Positions 56,165-64,000 of a DNA stretch of 64,000 bases are shown in pieces. Where the stretch lies: NCBI GenBank assembly GCA_009746045.1, contig RPFO01000296.1, positions 2,328,894 through 2,392,893 of the forward strand, read 5' to 3'. A program made the position numbers and the translations under genes. The notes under the pieces are model-generated. The model was given only the letters and a program-made list of their open reading frames with translations, did no database searches and had not been told where the DNA came from. This stretch comes from Mesostigma viride (Eukaryota > Streptophyta > Mesostigmatophyceae > Mesostigmatales > Mesostigmataceae). Each line of letters starts with the position of its first letter. Position 1 is the first letter of the stretch.

Positions 56165-56686
56165 GTCCTCCTGACGGTGGTGCTCGCCATGATTCGGTCG
56201 GTTTTCCCCCACGCGAACATCCGGTCCGAGGATGCGGATGGCGCTGCCTTCTATTCCCCCAACCACCGGCCTGACATCGTGGTGCTGGACTTTGAGGGGG
56301 GTGGCCGGCATCTGCTTATCGACGTTTCGGTGGCGCGGCCCTTGGCTCTTAGCCACGTGGCTGGGGCCTCCCTCACGGCAGGTTACACGGCGGACCGGGC
56401 GGAGCGGGCCAAGCTCCTGGCCTACGGCGACGTCGGGCACCATCGTGTGGTGCCCTTTGTCCTGGAGGAGTTTGGGGCCATGGGGCCCCTGACCTCCGCC
56501 TTCTTCAAGGAGTGTTGCCGGCTCCGGGAGGACCGGCTGGACCTGGAGGGCCAGCGGGCCCCATGGTCGGCGCGGACCTGGACGTCATATTGGCGTCAGC
56601 GCTTGTCGGTGGCGCTGACTCGGGCCATGGCGGACATCATGCTCCGCCGTACGCGGGCTGATTTTGCGGTGCAGCAGGGCTATTAG
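56165..56686 (+). pseudogene. Retroelement-associated PD-(D/E)XK-like nuclease, 5'-truncated
   Basis: 173 open codons. RPDIVVLDFEGGG...HLLIDVSVARP has the Asp/Asp and beta-strand layout of restriction-endonuclease-like folds. The later AERAKLLAYGD, VPFVLEEFGAMG and YWRQRLSVALTRAMADIMLRR follow the pattern I know from the C-terminal region of many protist and algal LINE-type polyproteins. The frame is uninterrupted but has lost the upstream zinc and RT parts. Whether it cuts DNA or RNA is not known. Other fragments: 55.8, 57.0-57.6 (minus) and 58.6 kb. Confidence 0.65.
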
Positions 56687-56814
56687 GTTCCTCCCGTTAG
56701 GCGTTTCCATTGGTCTTATCGTAGTATAGAGCTTTGACATGGCTCTGTATATAGGTTTATAGCTGGGCGTTTGCTTTGGTTTGAGTGATTTCACTCTGCT
56801 GTAAGTAATTATAT

Positions 56815-57642
56815 TTTTAATATATATTCATTGAGAATGATGGATTACGGAGGTGAGATGGGCATGCAGCATAAGGAAAAACCGAAAAGGAGAAGAACCC
56901 TGAAGAAATTAATAGGAATCTGACACGGACATCCAAGGATCACGCCAGCTGCACAAGATACGACTAACGACATCACAAAACTACGACACGCAGTGCATGC
57001 TCAACAGCGCTGCCGGCCCACCATGCAGGCCAGCTGGGAGGGATCTAGACCGCATGGGTCGCGACAAAGTCGGCCCGGGTGCGGCGGAATAACACATCAG
57101 CCACGGTGCGAGTGAGGGCGAGTGACAGGCGCTGCCGCCAATACGAGGACCACGTGCGGGCAGACCACGGGGCGGTCTCAGTGACCCTCGAGGTCAAGGC
57201 GGTCTTCACGGCGCTGGCAGCACTCGTGGAAAAACTCCGATGTCTAGTTGGGGTCCATTGCCCCGAACTCCTCAACTTAGGACAAAGGGGATGACCCGGT
57301 GGGGCCCCACATTGCCGTAGGAGGCAAACTTGTCGCGCTCAGCCACAGCGGCAGCAGCGCCGGCATCCACAGCCGCCCGGATCGAGGATGTGTCATGTGG
57401 CGACCGGAGAGTGGCCGAGCCACGGAGACATCGATGAGCAGGTGGCAACGGTCCCTGCCCGTCGGAGTCAAGCACGGTAATGTCGGGGCGGTGGGTGGGT
57501 GAGTTGAGAGGGCGGCCCCATCCGCGCCCTCACACTTGATGGTGGAGTGGGGAAAGACCGACCAAACTATGGCACACACCACCCGGAGGAGAGTTGTTGT
57601 ATGGAGACACCGTGTGCAGTTCTTCGGGACGATTGGAATCAT
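56815..57642 (-). pseudogene. LINE-D nuclease, frameshifted, with 3' UTR
   Basis: Starts MIPIVPKNCTRC at 57642 directly after repeat A. It has LLIDVSVARP at about 57440, shifts frame twice, and ends RTRADFVATHAV at 57048. The 3' UTR runs to the TCATTctcAATGA hairpin at about 56835. With repeat A upstream this forms a 1.2-kb element carrying a nuclease but no reverse transcriptase. Confidence 0.65.
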
Positions 57643-58012
57643 GGCATGGCTAACGTAATGACTGACTAGCTAGACCTTTTCAGTGGTTTTCCATTTGCGG
57701 GTATTTCCTCGTAAATGGTGGGAGAGCGATCGCAGCAATGGTGCTCACCACTAGACACTCCCGGCCATGAGTTAGGCTCGAGACACACGCCCTGATCAAG
57801 CATGCTGTTTCCGGCCCCACCGTCTAGACGTCATCTAGTCGCTCTACACGTAAGCCAGCCATAATTTCAATGCACCTGAGGATACACATTTCCATCACCA
57901 TTCATCTTCATCATCCTGAACGACTCGCACACGCGGACAAGATAACGGCAGGCTCGAGCTACCATAGTCCGGATTCTCCCGATTTCTGGCCTGCGCTGGT
58001 TGTCTCCTTGAT
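57643..58012 (-). repeat. Dispersed repeat A, complete copy
   Basis: Reverse complement of the 54.03-54.42 kb copy with few differences, including the GACGTCTAGACG variant. It leads into the nuclease frame. Confidence 0.8.
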
Positions 58013-58612
58013 AGAGGAACCAGTTCTGGTTCTGCTGGCCACCCATGCACGTGATGTAGTGCGTCCCAGTAGTATCCAGAGCAAGCCCGCAGCTGCCGCA
58101 AGACGCACCCGCCGGCCGTGATGCATGAGAGGTTGCGGGGAAAAGAGCTGGTGGCGGATCTCGAGCGATGGCCTAAAGGGCCGGAACCAGAGTGAACAAT
58201 GGGGAGGGCGCGCAGGAATGCGGACCCCACGCTCCCCTCAAGAAGGGAAACGGAGTGAAGCCAATTGCCTTCCCCTGATCGTTCAAGCTCGCATGCAGAC
58301 CCATCCAGTCGGCACAGTGTAGTATACCCGCGTAGGTCTTTTAAGTTGTTTTCCATGAACGCAGGCAGGGAAGACACTAGGACTGACGACAGTGGACATG
58401 CCGGGCGTACCCCGGGGCAGGCGACGGTGGACGGCCTGCGGGCGGGGCGGACGAGGTCGCAGGCCTGCCATGGATCCCGAGGTAAGGATCCTGCACAGCC
58501 TGCACAAAGGGGAAGGGGGATGAGGTGACCAAGTCGGGAATGGCGCTGACGGCGCTGGGGACCAACCGGCGGATCTCCGCCCAGGCATATATATACAGCA
58601 AAATTACCACGT
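58013..58612. other. No recognisable gene
   Basis: A minus frame of about 120 codons (58377 towards 58013) resembles nothing known to me and merges into repeat A. Confidence 0.45.
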
Positions 58613-58995
58613 CCGCCTCGACCTCGAGGGTCAGACCGCTCCGTGGTCTGCCCGCACGCGGGTCCTCGTATTGGCGGCAGCGCCTGTCACTCGCCCTCAC
58701 TCGCACCGTGGCTGATGTGCTATTCCGCCGCACCCGGGCCGACTTTGTCGCGACCCATGATGCGGTCTAGATCCCTCCCAGGCCTGCATGGTGGGCCGGC
58801 ATCGATGTTGGATGCGTGTCGTAGTTTTGTGATGTCGTTAGTTGTATACCTAGTTGTGCAGCTGGCGTGGTCCTTGGATGTCCGTGTCAGATTCCTATTA
58901 ATTTCTTCAGGGTTCTTCTTCTTTTCCGGGTTTTCCTTATGTTGCATGCCCCTCTCACCTCCGTAATTTATCATTCTCAATGAATATATATACAG
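58613..58995 (+). pseudogene. LINE-D nuclease C-terminus and 3' UTR, second plus copy
   Basis: SYWRQRLSLALTRTVADVLF and the 3' UTR with TCATTctcAATGA and ATATATA tail. Confidence 0.65.
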
Positions 58996-58999
58996 GGAT

Positions 59000-59635
59000 T
59001 ATAAGCACTCCGGTGCTCCGTGACTCCCCAATGGGAGCACGTCTTTAATTAATTCATTAATAATCAATGCCTAGCCTAATAATCCCGGAAAGTCTATGGG
59101 GGGCGCCCCGGCCGCGCTCGCCCCGGGGCACGCTATGTGAGAACAAAACGCCCATGGCTATGTAGGTTGGGCGGGCTTGGTGCCGGCTGAGCGCTATCCA
59201 TCGTGTCTACCTGATCTGTGCGTGCGAGGTGCCCGGCTAGTCGATCCCAGGCGCCTGTGCCTAACTAATAATATGGGATACGTAGCATCTTGGTGACCGC
59301 GCCGGCGAGTTGCTGCTCCAGCTGCTGCGAGTCAGCGTCCACGTCTCGGCTCCATAGGTAAGGGTCGTCAGGATGACGACCTTGAAGAGCCGGTCACGTT
59401 TGACAGACTATGTAGTAGGCATGGAAGAGCTTGGCATGCAACGTAGGCGCACCGGCATATGGTCCTGGCCCTTCAGTATTTATCCTCGCGTGATGCAGTC
59501 TACGTGTTTATTCAGTATACAATAATTGAAAATGATAAATTACGGAGATACAATGGTCCCGGCCCTAGCATGCGCATGCTGCCGTGTTTCCCCTTTGTTG
59601 GGGGAACATTAATTAATTAGGGTATCACATGTCCA
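59000..59635 (-). repeat. Mosaic of LINE 3' ends and a LINE-C RT fragment
   Basis: A LINE-B-type hairpin and tail lie at 59010-59060. A minus LINE-C post-RT fragment lies at about 59090-59410, recognised by CTATGGAGCCGAGACGTGG in sense. An unplaced tail follows near 59600. Confidence 0.55.
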
Positions 59636-59935
59636 TGTGACGGGATCACACCTGGGCGCAGCCTCCTGGTTTGTCTGTCATATGGAGGCAGATGGTACGC
59701 AAGGATAGATGGCAAGTAGTGATGAAGGAGACCACCCCCAAGTCTGTGGTGGGGGCTCTGCGTGTGACCGCGTATGGCACTCATAGCGATTCGGGCCGTG
59801 GTGCCCACAACCCTGTAACTAGGACCTAGATAGCTTACCTCATCCATTCCATCCCATGTTCCCCTCGATCCCAGTGAGGACTTACGCTCACATGACGCAG
59901 TCACGTGTGTATTAATTAATTAACTAAACACATGT
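59636..59935 (+). repeat. LINE-C 3' UTR and tail, plus orientation
   Basis: GGAGACCACCCCCAAGTCTG, then CCATTCCATCCCATG, the palindrome with one change (CACATGACGCAGTCACGTG) and an ATTAATTAATTAA tail. Confidence 0.7.
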
Positions 59936-60900
59936 CCATGCGTAGGTAGCCTGACACGGAAAGTCCACGGATGGCGGCCGCCCGGCCGCGCGCGGCCTGG
60001 GGCACGCCACGAATGTACGTACACGTGACTGCGTCACGTGAGCATAAGTCCTCAGAGGGAGGGGAAGTACATGGGGTGGAATGGATGATGCTAGCTATCT
60101 AGTTCCTAATTACACGGGGTTGTGGGCACCACGGCCCGAATCGCTATGAATACCAAACTGGGTCACACGCGGAGCCCCCACTGACTTGGGGGTACATGGT
60201 CTCCTTCAGGGGGACGCCGTGTGATCTACTGAGGACAAAATCCTCCCGCCCGGGCTGTGCTGGCTTGGTGCCAGCTATCTATCTATCTGATGTGTCTAGA
60301 TACCTGATCTGTGCGGGCCAGGTCAGTGCCCATGCAGCTAGCCCCAGGCGCCTGTGCTTAAGAATGTGGGAAACATATCGGGTAAATCAGCGTCCATGCA
60401 TAGTTGTCTCACTTCATACATGGTAAATCAGCGTACAAATCCTAATTGCTAATGTGCAAACCAAAGGGGATATTAAATGCTTGCACAACATCGTGGTGAC
60501 GCTGCCGTTGAGTCGTTTCTCCAGCTCCAGCGTCCATGTCTCGGCGCCGTAGGTCAGGATTGTCAGAATGACGACCTTGAACAGGTCGCGCGTGACGATC
60601 CGGGGCAGGGCGGGGTTGCTCCACCAGCGGCAGTGTACTGTATACATGTTCGTGGAGCTGCGCCCACGCCGTGCCTATCCGAGTCGTCATGTCGTCCTCG
60701 CATACGTCGGAAAGCCAACTGCCTAGCAACTTGAAGCGGCCTGAAGTAGGGTTATTTACCTCGGTGTCATCGAAGAGGCGGAGTGTCCAGAGGCGGGGGC
60801 CCGGCCAGACCAAGGGCCATGGCCTCCGTTTTGACCAGGGCTTATTTCTAGACCGAGAGCATGAGCCTCTTAGGGCAATTAAAGAGTTCAACTTACGTTT
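59936..60900 (-). pseudogene. LINE-C post-RT region, short copy
   Basis: Minus frames with GRFKLLGSWLSDVCEDD, LTILTYGAETWTLE and LNGSVTTMLCK lead to a LINE-C 3' UTR and CACGTG palindrome near 60020. It is frameshifted and has lost the RT core. Confidence 0.7.
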
Positions 60901-62100
60901 CTAATTAATTAATTAATAGACACGTGACTGCGTCACGTGAGCATAAGTCCTCAGTGGGAGGGGAACATGGGATGGAATGGATGGTGTAAGCTATCTAGGT
61001 CCTAGTTACAGGGGTGTGGGCATCGCGGCCCGAATCGCTATGAGTGCCATACGCGGTCACACGAGGAGCCCCCACAGACTTGGGGGTGGTCTCCTTCATC
61101 ACTACTTGCATGCCATCTATCCTTGCGTACCATCTGCCTCCATATTACAGACAAACCAGGAGGCTGCCCGGGTGTGAGCCCGTCACGTCTAGTGTAGCTC
61201 ATGTCCATGCCGAGTCTATCACGAAAAGTCCACGGGTGGCGGCCCTGCCGCGCGCGGCCTGGGGCACGCCAGGTGAGGACATATCGCCCAGGCTGGGCGG
61301 GCTTGGTGCCAGCTAGTCTATCTGATGTGTCTACCTGATCTGTGCGGGCCGGCCAGGTGCCCGGCCAGGCCCAGGCGCCTGTGCCTAATAATGTGGGAAA
61401 CATAGGGCAAATCAGCGTACAAATCCTCACTACTAATGTGCAAACCAAAGGGGATGTTAAGGGCCTTGCGCAGCATCTTGGTGACGTTGCCGTCGAGTCG
61501 TTGCTCCAGCGCCTGCGTCAGTGTCCAGGTCTCGGCGCCGTAGGTCAGGATCGTCAGAATGACGACCTTGAAGAGGTATCGCTTGACGATCAGGGGTAGG
61601 GCGGGGTTGCTCCACCAGCGGCGGTGGTCATGGAGTTGCGCCCACGCCATGCCGATCCGTGTCGTCAGGTCGTCCTCGCAGTCGGGAAGCCAACTGCCGA
61701 TCAGCTTGAAGCGGCCTGAAGTAGGCGGGTAGGTGACCTCTGTGTCGTCTAAGAGGCGGATTGCTGGTGGGGGCCCTGCCATGCCGAGGGCCAGGGCCTC
61801 CGTTTTGGGGCTGATTTCTAGACCAACCGCCCGAACCTCGAGCGCCAGGCAGTTCAGCCAAAGTTGGGCAGACTCCGGCCTCTCGATGAGCGTGATGTCG
61901 TCGGCATAAATGAGGTCAGCTAGTAAATTCTGCTTGTTAGTCGGCCCCCCTTCTCCTTGGAAGCTCGTTCGTGACCGCTAGGCCAGGGGCACGGCCTGCA
62001 ATGCTAGCAAAGCGAGCACGTGCCTGAACACATAACATATAATCCACTACAGTAGGTACGGCGACAGGACGCAAACCTGCCAGACGCCGGTCTGCAGTGG
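60901..62100 (-). pseudogene. LINE-C reverse transcriptase C-terminal half and 3' UTR
   Basis: In minus sense: a GVWQVCVLSPYL-like box (about 62090), LADLIYADDITLIERPE with intact YADD (about 61910), GSWLPDCEDDLTTRIGMAWA, TYGAETWTL and IIRHRRLGLAGHLAG. It then runs to the 3' UTR, the CACGTGACTGCGTCACGTG palindrome at about 60920 and a TTAATTAATT tail. Stops after YADD's upstream segment and shifts near 61320 disable it. The ORF1-only element abuts its 5' side. Confidence 0.78.
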
Positions 62101-62103
62101 GCA

Positions 62104-63990
62104 TTAATTAATTAATTATCAACATCACTCCGTTGGGAGTAGATGTAGCACATAGCCCTGAGAAGGGGCATATGGCTTTTAATACATTCTAGGCTACTTC
62201 ATGCAAGGGTGGGAATGTATGCTACCCCTGCTCTAGGTGCACCAAGGCACCTGCACCCTCATGATGTATCGCGCTATGCCCAGTTAAGGGGGAGCGTGGC
62301 ATGTGGGGGAAGATCATCGTGGCTATACAGGAGCTATGGCATGGCTTCTCAGCAGAGAGTGACTCCCTGCATGGGCACAACATTACTAAATAAGGCTAGG
62401 CATCGTCTGGAGTGTGGCTCATCATAGGCACACATGTACATGACTAAAAAGGCTAGGCCTCAGCTGGTATAGTGCCTGTAGTAGGCGGGCATGTACAAGG
62501 CCACTGTCTAACTATTCTACACTACTGCTGCTGTATTCCCCTAGGCTGGGGCTGGAGTTGCTGGGGCCGCGGTGGTCGAGGGGGTCGCTTGCCAGGGCTT
62601 GTGGCCGACGTAGATGGCCGCCCCCTTCCAGTACACCGGCTGGCCCGCCTTGGTCTGCCGGAGCTGGGTGTAGGTCGGCCATAGCTCCCGTCGCCGTTGT
62701 TGCTGTGCCAGGGTCAAGTCGTCGTCCACGGTGAAGGGAGTATTCGCGAGCCGCTTGCGGCGTCTGAGAAACGAAATCTTGTCCGCTGGGCTATCAAAGA
62801 TGAGAAGAAGCGGAGGCGCCCCTGCCTTACCCCGCGCGCGGGGGAGGCGGTGGGCGGTCAGCTTGATCTCACCAAGAAGGCCCATGCGTGCAAGGATTTT
62901 GCTCTCAAACGCACGTGCAAGCTTCTCGGAATTCTCACCTTCTTCCATGTCCAAGTTCTTGAGTATGGCGTTGAGGCTGCGCTTGTCGAGCTCGGCCTCC
63001 TCGCGGAGGTCAAGCGTCTGCCGCTGGAGCTGGGCTGCGACGGCGGAGGTGGTGGAGGTGGTATGTTGCTTAAGCATGTCCGCCCAGGTCGTGATGGGAG
63101 GAGCATCGCCGGCCAGGCCCGCCGGGGCTGGCTTGGCAGCAATGTCCTTCACTGCCTGGGCGGTGAGGCCTGCTGTGTTCTGCAAGACCTCGATAGCGAT
63201 TGCATTATCCTTGAGGCGCTGGTCGATGTCACGGAGCTGGGCGGTGATGGAGTCGGTGGAGGGGGGAGGGGTGGAGGCGAGGAGGGTGGCGGTGGCGGTG
63301 GGGATGGTGGGAAGCTCAGCAGCCAGCGTGCCGCCAATTGCCGCCACACCTGCTGCAAGAGGGGTCACGTGCTGCTCGAAAGCTTCCTTGAGGAGGGTGC
63401 GGATGGTGGCTTCGGTGGGGAAGGTGGGGGGGGGCGGTGGGGAAGCCCAGATCTCGGATTCGGAGCGTCCAACAAGGGAGCAGAGGGCGAAGCGTTGAAG
63501 CCTGGGGCGAGGCATGCGGTGAATGATTGGGAGAGCCTCGGCGGGGTCGACAAGCTTGCCGTCACCAGGCCAGCGGCCACGGTTGTGGGACGTGAGGTAC
63601 ACGCACAGGGCTAGAAGCGAGGCGTGATTGCCGTAATACAAGTCTTCCATGAACCAACCGGGGCTGCGCTGCCAGAAGCCGGGGCTGTTGACGTCAAAGG
63701 AGCGCTCTTCCCAGGGCGGCTCAGCAGAGCGACTGCGCTTAGGTTCAGGCGATGCTGATGGCGAGGCGAGCCCGGAAGGCTGGGCGAGCACCAGTGCACT
63801 ACTAGTGTCACCGTTGCCATCTGGGCCGGTTGGCGAAGCTGCAGCCGAGGCTGCAGACGTATTTTCATTGCTAAGCGCAGCCGCCAGGCTGCGTTGCGTC
63901 GAGAGGCGTTTGCTCATCGTATATTGCGTAATAGCGTCGGAAAATTATATCAGCATGTGCGTCTTAGAAAGACGAAGCGATTGTGATATT
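62104..63990 (-). mobile_element. ORF1-only LINE (half-LINE)
   Basis: In minus sense: 5' UTR with the shared TTACGCAATAT-ATG start, intact ORF1 (63917-62541), then 437 bp without coding potential. The ACTCCcaacGGAGT hairpin and TTAATTAATTAATTA tail at 62104-62125 end it. There is no ORF2. It must borrow a reverse transcriptase, much as the mammalian half-L1 elements do. It appears inserted into the LINE-C RT gene; the upstream junction is beyond the window. Confidence 0.65.
62541..63917 (-). CDS. LINE ORF1 RNA-binding protein, intact
   Basis: 458 codons without a break, the only intact ORF1 among four copies here. Residues 1-70 are low-complexity and basic (PEPKRSRSAEP). A conserved unnamed domain lies at about 70-160 (GWFMEDLYYGNHASLLALC). 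A helical, probably coiled-coil stretch lies at about 225-312. A region like the RRM and C-terminal domain of L1 ORF1 proteins follows at about 314-445 (LNAILKNLDMEEGEN, LLLIFDSPADKISFLRRRK, LTLAQQQRRRELWPTY). Such proteins coat LINE RNA. ATG at 63917 follows the 5' UTR motif found at the other copies. Confidence 0.8.
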   Translation of the reverse strand: MSKRLSTQRSLAAALSNENTSAASAAASPTGPDGNGDTSSALVLAQPSGLASPSASPEPKRSRSAEPPWEERSFDVNSPGFWQRSPGWFMEDLYYGNHASLLALCVYLTSHNRGRWPGDGKLVDPAEALPIIHRMPRPRLQRFALCSLVGRSESEIWASPPPPPTFPTEATIRTLLKEAFEQHVTPLAAGVAAIGGTLAAELPTIPTATATLLASTPPPSTDSITAQLRDIDQRLKDNAIAIEVLQNTAGLTAQAVKDIAAKPAPAGLAGDAPPITTWADMLKQHTTSTTSAVAAQLQRQTLDLREEAELDKRSLNAILKNLDMEEGENSEKLARAFESKILARMGLLGEIKLTAHRLPRARGKAGAPPLLLIFDSPADKISFLRRRKRLANTPFTVDDDLTLAQQQRRRELWPTYTQLRQTKAGQPVYWKGAAIYVGHKPWQATPSTTAAPATPAPA

Positions 63991-64000
63991 CACAGCTGAA

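Overview
The window is nuclear DNA of a eukaryote, most likely a chlorophyte green alga. It has one intact chloroplast-targeted ferredoxin-NADP+ reductase gene of green-algal type. Genes on both strands have GT-AG introns with G+C-rich coding sequence. TGTAA, the usual green-algal polyadenylation signal, follows two of the three host genes. Most of the rest is mobile DNA. The species cannot be named from the sequence.

Layout. 1-8.9 kb: two TTAA-flanked non-autonomous DNA transposons and LINE debris. 8.9-16.8 kb: a full-length but frameshifted Copia-type LTR retrotransposon with 617-bp LTRs and a 5-bp target duplication, inserted in an older repeat. 17.0-17.2 kb: a tRNA-derived SINE with a 12-bp target duplication. 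20.0-21.1 kb: the intronless reductase gene. 21.8-31.9 kb: LINE fragments around a pair of LTRs that lie almost back to back, and degenerate LINE ORF1 copies. 33.7-53.2 kb: a divergent pair of host genes for secreted proteins. 53.9-64 kb: a mosaic of LINE and nuclease-bearing fragments, a pure pentanucleotide satellite, and an ORF1-only LINE with an intact ORF1.

The most interesting part is the divergent pair, which automatic ORF calling breaks into many pieces. On the minus strand (41020 to 33660) three exons join in phase into a 717-residue secreted alpha/beta-hydrolase. It resembles the bacterial proteins annotated 'conditioned medium factor' and has a visible Ser-Asp-His set. On the plus strand (42619 to 53199) eight exons join in phase into a 1317-residue secreted protein. 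It has four ten-cysteine modules, one per phase-1 exon, a diverged fifth module, a domain like those of secreted bacterial proteins, and a cysteine-rich C-terminus. The two starts are 1.6 kb apart, so a shared promoter region and a joint extracellular role are plausible but unproven.

The introns of these genes are unusual. Most carry tandem arrays (periods 6, 16, 34, 36, 40, 42, 59 and 79 bp), several directly beside 3' splice sites. In four introns the exon end plus its splice donor has been copied into the intron downstream, once as an in-frame alternative donor. The LINE families share another feature: each ends in a small stem-loop followed by short tandem repeats.
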